Below, one piece after another: positions 48,305 through 56,861 of a stretch of 64,000 bases of DNA. Made by a program: the position numbers and the translations under genes. The notes under the pieces were generated by a model. That model worked only from the letters and a program-made list of their open reading frames with translations, was not told where the DNA came from and did not search any database. Origin of the DNA: Maritalea porphyrae (GTDB lineage: Bacteria; Pseudomonadota; Alphaproteobacteria; Rhizobiales; Devosiaceae); contig NZ_JAPWGX010000001.1 of the NCBI RefSeq assembly GCF_027213965.1, forward strand, positions 248,001 to 312,000, written 5' to 3'. Position 1 is the first letter of the stretch. Each line of letters begins with the position of its first letter.

Positions 48305-48357
48305 TTAACCAATCTACAAATAATTGAAAAATCCTTAATCCATAGTCTAACTGGATC

Positions 48358-48382
48358 ATGCGCAAAAGCAATAGATGCGCAA
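48358..48382. repeat. Direct repeat ATGCGCAA in the divergent promoter region
   Basis: Two exact 8-bp copies (48358-48365 and 48375-48382) are 17 bp apart start to start, between copy B of the LuxR pair and the DUF4214 gene. A near-palindrome TTCACGTGTGAA follows about 45 nt later. No other gene is seen in 48305-48553. Binding by a regulator is a guess. Confidence 0.3.
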
Positions 48383-48553
48383 TCCTCTCTTTATGGCTGT
48401 TTTGCTTTGTTCTCGGCGATCACTTCACGTGTGAACTGATTAAAAACGGCTGCCTACATGACTTTTGCCACACAACCTCAGGTCGCACCCGCGAGTGTTC
48501 TGAGTAAGTAAGTGGCAAAATTGATTTTACTTTTAATACCTAGGGAGGCAAAT

Positions 48554-51500
48554 ATGTCCGTAGAATTACTTACAAAACTATATGTTGGATACTACGATCG
48601 CGCACCTGATCCAGTAGGACTTGAGTATTGGGAAGGTCAACTTGGAAGTGGGATGAGTGCGTCACAAATCGCGCAATCGTTCTCTGTGCAGGAAGAATCG
48701 AAGGCAAACTATCCATATCTTGCTGATCAGGACGCGAATGATGCCCAAGCATTTATCGCCAAGATCTATCAGAACCTTTTCAACCGCGCGCCAGACCCTG
48801 AAGGGCTGGAATATTGGACGGGCCAATTGGAAGGCGGTTACCCCATTGGCTCATTCATTCTTGCGGTGATTAACGGTGCCCGCAATACAGAAGATGGCAA
48901 CGACAAAACCATGCTCGAGCAAAAAGTGAGTGTGGGCATAGCCTTTAAGGACGCTGAGACCGGTAAGGACAACCCAAACGTAGTTGCCGATGCAAAAGAT
49001 GTGATGTCGGGTGTAAACCACACGGATGCGTCGGTTAAAATGGCGCTTGGCAAAATCGCGGACGGCGCAAGCGGCGCGGCAACGGTTTTCAACGGTAGTG
49101 ATCTGGGTGACATTGAAGATGGCACCCTGCTCTATGATGGCAACAAATACACCAACAACCAACCGGGTGAACAACCAGAAAGCATATTGGTGACAAATGG
49201 CGCCGATTTTGAGATGTCTGGTATTCTTGCACTGGGCGGCGCCAAATCTGAACTCACAGTACGTGGGGATGGGTCTTCCGCAAACTTCAAAGCAACATTT
49301 AACGATGATGATCGCTCCGATTTCGGCCGATTTTCTGGTGATCACTCAACAGTCAACGTTGCCGATGGCGCTACACTAACGTTTGGCAAAGGCGTGAAAT
49401 TTGGCCTCTTGCGGACTGAAGACGACGCAGGCACAGCGGGCGGCGCATCGACTGCTGAACTCAACATTCTTGGCGGCGGCAAGGTCTTTATCGGCGAAAC
49501 CGCCAAATTTGCAGACAATGGGCAAGACGATGGCGGCGACAAAACCGCAACATCCAAAGTCGATATTCTCATCCATGGTGAAGGATCCTTGCTGGATATT
49601 GATGATCAAGTCAGAGCGGGCGGTTCTAGCGGCGATGTCACATTTGACATTCGAAATGGTGGCAAGTTGGATGTTGCGAATGACTTCCGTTTTGCCCGCT
49701 CGACTGACTACAATCCAGATATCGGGGGCAAAGGAGCACTTGAAGTTCGCGGCGCAACGTCTTCGGTAGAAGCGGGCCGGATAAAGTTTGCACTGGACAA
49801 AGGCGCAGTTGGCAGCATCTTTGCGGATGATGGTGCAACCATTCAAACTGAGCGGGTGGACGCTGGTGGAATGGGCGGCAGCGCCAGCATCAAGCTAACT
49901 GATGGCGCGAAAATCATTGCAGAACGCTTAGATGTTGCAAATGGTTCTGGGTCCACTGCTACGGTAGATGTCCTTAGAGGTGCCAAGATTGAATTGAGCG
50001 ATAATCTATCAATCGGGCAATTCAACAATGGGTATGCCGATGATGAAGGTATCTCGCTCAGTGTCCCCGATGGTGCAACCAAGGTCGATTTCACAATTGC
50101 TGACGGCGGCATCGTATCTGTTGCCGGAAACATCAATGCAGCAGTGCGATGGGAGTTGGACGAAGGCATAGTGGCTGGAAATGAGAACGCGGAAGTGAAC
50201 CTGACCGTGAGCGGCCAAGGTTCCTTGCTCGAATCCAAAATGGATTGGTCAAGCTTTGGCGTTTCAAAGAACGGCGTTGCAAACGTCAAAGTATTGGACG
50301 GTGCCAAGGCGATCCTTGGTGAAGGTGCAAACTTTGGTCAAAACTCAGACAAGCACGATCAGTTTGGCGGCGAAGGCAACCTAACGGTTTCAGGTGAAGG
50401 CTCAACAGTCCAATTCATTGAAGATAGCAATAAATCAATGAATTTTGGCAGCGGACAGAACGCAGTCGGCACGCTCACGGTGTCAAACGGTGCCCAAGTC
50501 GACCTGCAGCAAATCGAAGCAGGTCGGGAGGGCGGTGCCTCTACAATTACTGTTTTAGACAATGGCATGTTGAACCTAACTGAGTTGACCGCGGCAAAGT
50601 TTTCTGGCTCGAGTGCAACAATCAACATCTCCAACGGCGGCATGATTGAATTGGAGAACCGCCTTGATCTCGCCAACTTTGCATTTGGTGACATCTATGA
50701 TGACGGGGGCTCGGGTTTTGGCATTGCCAATGCAGCATCAACTGCCAACCTCAACATCACAAACGGCGGCGTTCTAAAACTTGGCGCACATATTGATGCG
50801 GCAACCCGCTGGGAAAACAAAGAAGGCGTGGATGTTGGGACCGAAAGCGCACTTGTTAACATCAACGTTTCAGGTGCTGGTTCAAAAATTGAGTCTGCCA
50901 GCAACACAAGCTACTTTGGTGTGTCTAAAGACGCTGTAGCCAACGTGAATGTTACGGACGGTGGTTCCATTGTGTTTGGTGAAGCTGCTGTATTTGGCGA
51001 TGCTGCCGAGAACTTTGATTTAAGAGGTGGCGAAGGCAATCTAACTATTGATGGTCCTGGATCAAGCGTTAGCATTGTTAACGACGGTAAGGCGAAACTA
51101 GAGTTTGCAAATGGCGAAAACTCCGTTGGCACACTGACCATGACAAATGGAGCGAGCATTGTTCTCGACGCCATGAACAGCGGTAGCCCTAGTATTATCC
51201 TGGCAAGACAAGAAAGCTCAAACGCTACGATGAAAATTTCGGGTGCAGGCACTTCTGTCACGCTGAAAAATGACAATCCGCGTAATCTCCCGGATCAACC
51301 AGACAGCGAAAATGGTCGCCTTGAAATTGGCCGCGCCGGAAAAGCGGTTGTTGAAGTCACCGATGGCGCGAGCTTCACCAACACTGAGAACGGCTTGATC
51401 TGGATTGCGGGTGAAAAAGGTGGCAGTGGTTCGCTAACTGTCAGTGGCGAGGGCACGACGTTCAATTATGGTGGTTCAATGGTCGTTGGTAGTTATCAAG

Positions 51501-52027
51501 GCGATAGCGAAGCGATCGTCAATTTTACCAACGGTGCCACGATTAACAACCTAGGGAGCTACCAATCAGCTGGCGGCGAAATTTTGGACGGCATCTACCT
51601 AGATGAACATAACGGCACAATACTCACTATTGACGGTTCAGCCAAAGTGAACAGCGATCTAAGCATGGAGAATGGCAACTTCATTGTTTCAGCTGCAATC
51701 GAAACGGTGAACTTAAACGGTGCCCTCAACCAAAATGGCGGCGAGATTGATCTGCAGATCGCAAGTACAACGTCGCACGATAAGTTGGTGACCACGGGCA
51801 GTTCGACACTAAAGGGTGAGTTAAATATCGCTTTTGAAAATGGTTTTGCCGGTGCTGCGGGGGATAGCTTTGAGTTGTTCAACGCCACATCGTTTGAAGT
51901 TGGAGGCGATTTTAAGCTGGATGTGTCCGGTTTGGGTGCGGGTCTGGACGCCCAGCTACAGGTGAGCGGCACCGTCGCCTCGCTTGTGCTATTTGATAGC
52001 CAGGTCGCGGACTTCGCTATTATCTAG
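48554..52027 (+). CDS. Large DUF4214/beta-solenoid surface protein
   Basis: The 1157-residue protein has no Sec signal. Two DUF4214 repeats open it (LLTKLYVGYYDRAPDPVGLEYW, then IYQNLFNRAPDPEGLEYWTGQL). A linker leads to Gly/Asp/Asn/Ser-rich beta-solenoid repeats like the T5SS/PEP-CTERM-associated type (LTVSGEGSTV, VGTLTVSNGAQV) over about residues 200-990. The last 120 residues (from DKLVTTGSSTLKGELNIAF) resemble the end of autotransporter passengers, but there is no beta-barrel. It is likely secreted by a type I system or attached to the surface. ATG 48554 has GGGAGG at 5 nt. Two LuxR-type regulators are divergent from it. Confidence 0.85.
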   Translation: MSVELLTKLYVGYYDRAPDPVGLEYWEGQLGSGMSASQIAQSFSVQEESKANYPYLADQDANDAQAFIAKIYQNLFNRAPDPEGLEYWTGQLEGGYPIGSFILAVINGARNTEDGNDKTMLEQKVSVGIAFKDAETGKDNPNVVADAKDVMSGVNHTDASVKMALGKIADGASGAATVFNGSDLGDIEDGTLLYDGNKYTNNQPGEQPESILVTNGADFEMSGILALGGAKSELTVRGDGSSANFKATFNDDDRSDFGRFSGDHSTVNVADGATLTFGKGVKFGLLRTEDDAGTAGGASTAELNILGGGKVFIGETAKFADNGQDDGGDKTATSKVDILIHGEGSLLDIDDQVRAGGSSGDVTFDIRNGGKLDVANDFRFARSTDYNPDIGGKGALEVRGATSSVEAGRIKFALDKGAVGSIFADDGATIQTERVDAGGMGGSASIKLTDGAKIIAERLDVANGSGSTATVDVLRGAKIELSDNLSIGQFNNGYADDEGISLSVPDGATKVDFTIADGGIVSVAGNINAAVRWELDEGIVAGNENAEVNLTVSGQGSLLESKMDWSSFGVSKNGVANVKVLDGAKAILGEGANFGQNSDKHDQFGGEGNLTVSGEGSTVQFIEDSNKSMNFGSGQNAVGTLTVSNGAQVDLQQIEAGREGGASTITVLDNGMLNLTELTAAKFSGSSATINISNGGMIELENRLDLANFAFGDIYDDGGSGFGIANAASTANLNITNGGVLKLGAHIDAATRWENKEGVDVGTESALVNINVSGAGSKIESASNTSYFGVSKDAVANVNVTDGGSIVFGEAAVFGDAAENFDLRGGEGNLTIDGPGSSVSIVNDGKAKLEFANGENSVGTLTMTNGASIVLDAMNSGSPSIILARQESSNATMKISGAGTSVTLKNDNPRNLPDQPDSENGRLEIGRAGKAVVEVTDGASFTNTENGLIWIAGEKGGSGSLTVSGEGTTFNYGGSMVVGSYQGDSEAIVNFTNGATINNLGSYQSAGGEILDGIYLDEHNGTILTIDGSAKVNSDLSMENGNFIVSAAIETVNLNGALNQNGGEIDLQIASTTSHDKLVTTGSSTLKGELNIAFENGFAGAAGDSFELFNATSFEVGGDFKLDVSGLGAGLDAQLQVSGTVASLVLFDSQVADFAII
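49856..51166 (+). repeat. Two tandem ~218-residue units inside the solenoid protein
   Basis: Unit 1 (about residues 435-653, from VDAGGMGGSAS) and unit 2 (about 654-871, from IEAGREGGAST) share an ordered set of landmarks: STATVDV/SSATINI, INAAVRWE/IDAATRWE, FGVSKNGVANV/FGVSKDAVANV, GGEGNLT, and SVGTLT-like ends. This is a long duplication overlaid on short solenoid turns. Divergence suggests it is old. Confidence 0.75.
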
Positions 52028-52050
52028 TCTCCCTAGGGCCAGACCAACAC

Positions 52051-52087
52051 GCCCGCGCTCCCTCGGCGAGAAGGAGCGCGGGCTTTT
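52051..52087 (+). terminator. Rho-independent terminator after the solenoid gene
   Basis: GCCCGCGCTCC (52051-52061) and GGAGCGCGGGC (52073-52083) form a perfect 11-bp stem followed by TTTTATA. It lies about 24 nt after the stop. Confidence 0.88.
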
Positions 52088-52102
52088 ATATGCGATATTG
52101 AA

Positions 52103-52642
52103 TTATACCGGGCAAACTTTACCGGTTAATGGGATGCCGCGTGAGACGGTCATGGCGTTGGGGCTAAAATCAACGGCGCTGCGCTCAATTTCGGCCAAGT
52201 CTTCAAGCGAAGCATCTGAATCAATATGGATTTCATATTGAATGCCAGACATTTCCACCTTTGCGTCGTCGCGCAGGTTCAAAAAGCCAGCCAAATCCAA
52301 GCCGCCTGTCACCTTAACGTTCAGGCTTTTGATTTCGATTTGTTTGATTGAGGCGTGCACCACAAAACCAACCATGATGCAGGCACCAACGCCCGACATT
52401 AGGAATTCTTGTGGTGTTGGGCCTTTGCTTTCGCCCAGCAATGCTGGCGGCTCATCCACAACCCAAGAAAAATCGCGCGGGATTTCTTCACCGCCCACAT
52501 TCATGGGCAATGTTGTGACATTGGCGCGCACACCAGACTGCCAATTGAGATTTACGCCATAGGTGGCGATGCCGGCCGATGGGGTTTCGCTGATAGCGGC
52601 TTTTGCGCCCTCAAGACCCTCAAGGTCGATATTATTGAGCAT
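52103..52642 (-). CDS. OsmC-family peroxidase-like protein
   Basis: This protein of 179 residues (from ATG 52642) has the OsmC fold. The conserved Cys of the peroxidatic pair is in GVGACIMVGFVVHA, and the second Cys is near the C-terminus in LTGKVCPV. These reduce organic hydroperoxides with thiols. The frame is open to an ATG at 52759, but 52642 has a GAAGGGA site and gives the usual length. It converges on the solenoid gene. It is probably an oxidative-stress protein. Confidence 0.88.
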   Translation of the reverse strand: MLNNIDLEGLEGAKAAISETPSAGIATYGVNLNWQSGVRANVTTLPMNVGGEEIPRDFSWVVDEPPALLGESKGPTPQEFLMSGVGACIMVGFVVHASIKQIEIKSLNVKVTGGLDLAGFLNLRDDAKVEMSGIQYEIHIDSDASLEDLAEIERSAVDFSPNAMTVSRGIPLTGKVCPV

Positions 52643-52831
52643 GATATTCCCTTCAAACTCGCTTTGAACATGAATTGGCGCACCAGCGCTGCGTTTAAGC
52701 AAAGCGCAGGCATGCCGCGCCACGTACAGAGCATGTTGTGAAGGGCTTCGTCTTGCCATCTCAAGCAGATGTGAGGGCCGGTTTCAACAAACCGCGCCCC
52801 TTCTCTACTTTGTGAAGGCAAGGTTCATTTT

Positions 52832-53224
52832 CTAATCAGCGGAAATCGCATTTTTGGCGGGCAGCAGTTTCAACTTCTCGTTGATTTCGTGTAACGCCAA
52901 GCGAAAAAGTGCTTCTAGCGGCAATGTGTGGCCACTTTCTTGCTCACGCAAACGCACCCGCGCCCATATGGCATCATCACGCACCGCATCTAAAAAATCA
53001 TGACCATGCCAGGTGAGCGAATGGGGATACCAAGGCGCTGAATTGTCAAACCCATGCCCTTCAATCGCGTGGATCAAATTGCCCTCATGCATCATGCGCA
53101 CGTGCTGAAAAATCGTGACGTCATCATAGTCTTTATGGGGCAAATGGATGGTGCCCGGCTCATCGTCCACAGAGTTCTCAATCGCAATCAAAATGGTCCG
53201 CACAAGATCCATATTCCGCTTCAT
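52832..53224 (-). CDS. DUF2513 domain protein
   Basis: This 130-residue protein opens with the DUF2513 motif MKRNMDLVRTILIAIE and carries VRMMHEGNLI and LTWHGHDFLDAVRDDAIWARVR, a winged-helix-like arrangement. The family is frequent in prophages and genomic islands and has no established function. It stands alone next to a DUF2971 gene and an OsmC gene, in a part of the window with no housekeeping genes. Confidence 0.85.
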   Translation of the reverse strand: MKRNMDLVRTILIAIENSVDDEPGTIHLPHKDYDDVTIFQHVRMMHEGNLIHAIEGHGFDNSAPWYPHSLTWHGHDFLDAVRDDAIWARVRLREQESGHTLPLEALFRLALHEINEKLKLLPAKNAISAD

Positions 53225-53388
53225 AAACCACCCTCTCCTTTTGCCCTAACGAGGTTAAGGATAGGGGATTTCGCGTAGAGGTGCTTTGCGGTGGATCAAG
53301 TGAGGGAGTAGTTGGATTTGCGGATGGTGGGCACCTAGAATGCACGGTAAAACTAACGTACGCATGCTCTAGAGTGGACACATATTCG

Positions 53389-54168
53389 ATGGAAAGCACA
53401 ACAAATCACCAAATGAATGGCGAATTCGCGCCCAACGAAATATTCAAGTACATGGGTAAACACGGATTCGATTTTCTGAAAACGCGGTTGATGCGCATGA
53501 CCCCCGCCGAGCTGACCAATGATCCGTTCGAGTTGAAATGCCATTATGACGGCACACGAATAGAAGGGCTGGATCCAAGTGATTGCCTTCTGTGCTATTC
53601 CGAGGTGCCCAACAACATCCCAATGTGGGCCTACTATGCTGATAATCTGTGCGGCATGGTTGTGGGGTTCGACCGAACTCATCCCTTTTTTCGCGACCTC
53701 AAAAAGGTCGCTTACAAAGAAATGCGCCCCCATTACAAGATTGATGGAGAGGTTGAAAACTCGTTGTTCGAGAAATCATGTAGATGGCAACACGAGCAGG
53801 AATTAAGAATCGTCAAGCCACGCTCGTCCTGCACTAAGATTTTGGAGAACGACTTCAAAACTGAGATCTCAAACATGTCAGCGGACGACTTTGGAATGGA
53901 TGACACAGTCAACTATATGATTGAAATTCCTGCAGCTGCAATAATGTCCGTTACGGTTGCTCGCAGTGAACGCCGCTTTAGTCCGAAAAGAGCCGAGGAA
54001 TTAGTCAATTTCCTGAAAAGTAGTGAAACGCTCAGTCACGTCAGGGTTCTTTGTTGGCATACATCCACTGACACTTGGGACATCCAAATCGAACCACACC
54101 CACTGATAACACCCCCGCGACAAACCACCTCACCTGCCTCACACAAATTGACAAATATCAATAATTGA
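53389..54168 (+). CDS. DUF2971 domain protein
   Basis: The 259-residue protein has the DUF2971 order: LTNDPFELKCHYDG, LLCYSEVPNNIPMWAYYADNLCGMVVGFDR and SLFEKSCRWQHEQELRIVK. The family is found scattered in bacteria, often in islands, with unknown function. ATG 53389 begins a sensible N-terminus; a GTG at 53281 also keeps the frame open and could be the start. The C-terminus is a Pro/Thr-rich tail. It is divergent from the DUF2513 gene, and both are isolated from housekeeping operons. Confidence 0.85.
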   Translation: MESTTNHQMNGEFAPNEIFKYMGKHGFDFLKTRLMRMTPAELTNDPFELKCHYDGTRIEGLDPSDCLLCYSEVPNNIPMWAYYADNLCGMVVGFDRTHPFFRDLKKVAYKEMRPHYKIDGEVENSLFEKSCRWQHEQELRIVKPRSSCTKILENDFKTEISNMSADDFGMDDTVNYMIEIPAAAIMSVTVARSERRFSPKRAEELVNFLKSSETLSHVRVLCWHTSTDTWDIQIEPHPLITPPRQTTSPASHKLTNINN

Positions 54169-54214
54169 ATCATCTTCGATTTATGGCCACTTGCTCTCGC
54201 CCATAAAATTAGAG

Positions 54215-54340
54215 GCGATCAAGGGATGAAATGCCACGGGTTAGCTCGTGGTTGTCTCTTGAGGGTAAAGTGGAATCCCAAAATCCCCTCAGCGAAAACA
54301 CCCACGGGCTCAATGTAACAATTGATACGTGGAGATACAC
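54215..54340 (+). ncRNA. Structured 5' leader of the tyrosine phenol-lyase gene (candidate riboswitch)
   Basis: Stem P1 is TCAAGGGA (54219-54226) with TCTCTTGA (54255-54262). Nested P2 is 8 bp (54233-54240 with 54245-54252, loop TTAG). CCACGGG occurs twice, at 54234-54240 and 54302-54308, so the strand CTCGTGG (54245-54251) can choose either copy. CCACG at 54302 can instead pair with CGTGG (54328-54332), which includes the GG of the Shine-Dalgarno GGAG, with CAAT/ATTG nested. That makes a switchable sequestor. I do not recognise the class. Conservation is untested. Confidence 0.5.
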
Positions 54341-55738
54341 ATGACACATCACTCATCAACCAACGAAGTTTGGGCTGAGCCGTTTAAGATCAAAATGGTG
54401 GAGCTTTTGAAGGTCACCACCAAGGAAGACCGCGAAAAGGCAATCGTTGAAGCGGGTTACAATACGTTTTTGCTGAAGTCGGAAGATGTTTACATCGATT
54501 TGCTGACCGATAGTGGCGTTGGTGCCATGTCTGACCGCCAGTGGGCGGGCATGATGATGGGCGACGAGGCTTATGCGGGCAGCGCCAATTTTTATCATCT
54601 GGAAGCGACGGTACAAAAATACTATTCGTACAAGTATGTGGTGCCGACGCACCAAGGGCGCGGCGCGGAAAACATCTTATCGCAAATATTGATCAAGCCG
54701 GGTGATTATGTGCCGGGCAATATGTATTTCACCACCACGCGGTTGCACCAAGAATTGGCGGGCGGAAAATTTGTCGATGTGATTATTGATGAAGCGCACG
54801 ACCCTGCGTCCACGCATCCGTTTAAGGGCAATGTGGACATCGCAAAATTGGACAAATTGGTGGCCGAAGTTGGTGCTGACAATATCCCTTATGTGTGCGT
54901 TGCCACAGCGGTGAACATGGCAGGCGGGCAGCCGATTTCCATCGCCAATATGAAAGCGTTGCGCGCATGGTGTGACAATCATGACATTATGGTTGTGCAT
55001 GATATGACCCGCGTTGCCGAAAACGCGTATTTCATCCAGCAACGCGAAGACGGATATCGCGAAAAATCAATTGCTGAGATCGTGCATGAAATCTGCTCGC
55101 TGACCGATGCGGCCACTATGTCTTCAAAGAAAGACGCGATGGTGAACATTGGCGGTTTCTTGGCGATGAACAGCGAGAAGTTCTATGAAGAAGCCTGCAA
55201 CTTGGTTGTTGTGTACGAAGGTTTGCACACATATGGCGGCATGGCGGGCCGCGACATGGAAGCGTTGGCCATCGGTATCACAGAGAGCTTGCAAGATGCG
55301 CATATGCGGGCCCGTGTGGGCCAGGTTGAATATTTGGGCAATCGCTTGATTGACCGCGGTGTGCCGATTGTTAAACCGATTGGCGGGCACGCTGTGTTTC
55401 TCGATGCGCGGGCCATTCTGCCGCACATTCCGCAAGATCAATATCCAGCGCAGGCCTTGGCCGCCGCGCTTTATGTGGACGCTGGAGTGCGGGTGATGGA
55501 ACGTGGTGCGGTTTCTGCTGGGCGAAACAAAGAAACAGGCAAAGAGTTTATGCCAAAGCTTGAACTCGTTCGCCTCACCCTGCCCCGCCGCGTATACACC
55601 CAAGCGCATATGGATGTGGTTGTTGAAAGCGTGGGCCGGGTGATGGAAAATGCGGCCAATATCAAAGGGCTGAAGTTCAATTATGAGCCTGAGTATTTGC
55701 GGTTCTTCCGTGGCAAATTTGAACAGGTTTCTGCTTAG
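54341..55738 (+). CDS. Beta-eliminating lyase, tyrosine phenol-lyase type (TnaA/TPL family)
   Basis: This 465-residue PLP enzyme has the fold-type I lyase sequence. The PLP lysine is in TMSSKKDAMVNIGG (Lys264). Two positions that separate tyrosine phenol-lyase from tryptophanase are of the TPL kind: FTTTR at 130-134 (tryptophanase has FDTTR), and Arg388 in MERGAVSAGR, where the phenol ring hydroxyl is bound in TPL. The end LRFFRGKF is also TPL-like. It would make phenol, pyruvate and ammonia from tyrosine, or run in reverse. ATG 54341 has GGAG at 6 nt. A structured leader precedes it. Confidence 0.88.
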   Translation: MTHHSSTNEVWAEPFKIKMVELLKVTTKEDREKAIVEAGYNTFLLKSEDVYIDLLTDSGVGAMSDRQWAGMMMGDEAYAGSANFYHLEATVQKYYSYKYVVPTHQGRGAENILSQILIKPGDYVPGNMYFTTTRLHQELAGGKFVDVIIDEAHDPASTHPFKGNVDIAKLDKLVAEVGADNIPYVCVATAVNMAGGQPISIANMKALRAWCDNHDIMVVHDMTRVAENAYFIQQREDGYREKSIAEIVHEICSLTDAATMSSKKDAMVNIGGFLAMNSEKFYEEACNLVVVYEGLHTYGGMAGRDMEALAIGITESLQDAHMRARVGQVEYLGNRLIDRGVPIVKPIGGHAVFLDARAILPHIPQDQYPAQALAAALYVDAGVRVMERGAVSAGRNKETGKEFMPKLELVRLTLPRRVYTQAHMDVVVESVGRVMENAANIKGLKFNYEPEYLRFFRGKFEQVSA

Positions 55739-55750
55739 AATTGATACCTT

Positions 55751-55774
55751 GTGGTCGCCAAAACTGGCGGCCAC
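55751..55774 (+). terminator. Possible hairpin terminator after the lyase gene
   Basis: GTGGTCGCCA and TGGCGGCCAC form a 10-bp stem with one G-U pair, 12 nt after the stop, but the T-run comes late. A second hairpin (AGGGTCC 55803-55809 with GGACCCT 55816-55822) follows with TTT and then T6. One of the two probably ends the lyase transcript. The rest of 55739-55955 shows no gene. Confidence 0.5.
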
Positions 55775-55955
55775 AACCACCCTTGCATTTTTAGCATATC
55801 TGAGGGTCCAAAACCGGACCCTATTTGCCTAAATTTTTTCTTGCACTCTTGCACAAACAGCCTAAAGAGCGTTCCATTGAACTTGTGAAGTTTAATCATG
55901 AGCCGGGACGCATTTTTGTTGGCGCGCTCACATTTCACCACATGAGGAGACTGAA

Positions 55956-56861
55956 ATGAAGATTGCTATGTTGGCAAGAAACCCGAACCTATATTCGCAC
56001 AAACGATTAAAGGAAGCGGCAGAAGAGCGCGGCCACGAATTTCACATCATCAACACTTTGCGTTGCTATATGAACATAGCCTCACGGCGGCCTGAAATCT
56101 ATTACAACGGCGAAAAGCTGAAGGGCTACGACGCAGTTATTCCACGTATTGGTACGTCGATTACGTTCTATGGTCTGGCCGTTTTGCGCCAATTCGAGAT
56201 GATGGGTGTTTACCCGCTGAACGAGAGTGTAGGCATTGGCCGTTCACGCGACAAATTGCGCTCCATGCAATTGCTTGCCCGTGATGGTGTTGGCTTGCCC
56301 AACACAACCTTTGCGCATGATCCAAAACAAACCGAAGAAGTGATCAAACTGGCTGGCGGTGCGCCGCTGGTCATCAAGTTGCTTGAAGGTACGCAAGGCG
56401 TGGGTGTGATGCTGGTTGATACCGACAAATCTGCGCAAAGCGTTATCGAAGCGTTCCGTGGGGCTGAGGTGAACATTTTGGTGCAACAATTCGTCAAAGA
56501 AGCAGGCGGATCTGATATCCGGGCCTTTGTGATTGGCGGAAAAGTGGTTGCAGCAATGCTGCGCACCGGTGCTGAAGGCGATTTCCGGTCCAACTTGCAC
56601 CGTGGTGGCTCGGCAAAACAAATCAAAATCACGCCTGAAGAACGCGCAACAGCGGTTAGAGCTGCGAAATCCATGGGCCTCAATGTATGTGGCGTGGATA
56701 TGCTGCGCTCATCTTCTGGGCCAGTTGTGATGGAAGTCAACTCATCACCAGGTCTTGAAGGCATTGAAAATGCAACAGGCATTGATCTTGCTGGCAAGAC
56801 AATTGAGTTCTTAGAAAACCACGCGAAACCAAATAGAACACGCACCAAAGGTAAAGGCTAA
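55956..56861 (+). CDS. rimK: RimK-family ATP-grasp glutamate ligase
   Basis: This 301-residue ATP-grasp protein matches Rim[44 protein letters not shown], the ATP-binding [32 protein letters not shown] and [15 protein letters not shown] with the metal Glu/Asn pair. RimK adds glutamates to the C-terminus of ribosomal protein S6 in some bacteria, and can make poly-alpha-glutamate. Its TAATG overlaps the start of the hydrolase gene, so the two are coupled. ATG is preceded by GAGGAGAC. Confidence 0.94.
   Translation: MKIAMLARNPNLYSHKRLKEAAEERGHEFHIINTLRCYMNIASRRPEIYYNGEKLKGYDAVIPRIGTSITFYGLAVLRQFEMMGVYPLNESVGIGRSRDKLRSMQLLARDGVGLPNTTFAHDPKQTEEVIKLAGGAPLVIKLLEGTQGVGVMLVDTDKSAQSVIEAFRGAEVNILVQQFVKEAGGSDIRAFVIGGKVVAAMLRTGAEGDFRSNLHRGGSAKQIKITPEERATAVRAAKSMGLNVCGVDMLRSSSGPVVMEVNSSPGLEGIENATGIDLAGKTIEFLENHAKPNRTRTKGKG

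Noticed and set aside
49376-51972. Several minus-strand open frames across the solenoid gene
   Set aside because: They arise from the repetitive coding strand and show the same bias; no independent evidence.
48554-52027. Classical autotransporter (type V secretion)
   Set aside because: The passenger-like end is present but the protein stops without a 12-strand beta-barrel, and no signal peptide is found.
54341-55738. Tryptophanase (tnaA) annotation
   Set aside because: FTTTR and MERG are the TPL-type residues; tryptophanase has FDTTR and a hydrophobic residue in place of the Arg. Biochemical proof is lacking.
55124-55780. 218-codon minus-strand open frame over the lyase gene
   Set aside because: Antisense shadow of a highly conserved enzyme; the translation is His/Arg-rich with no family pattern.
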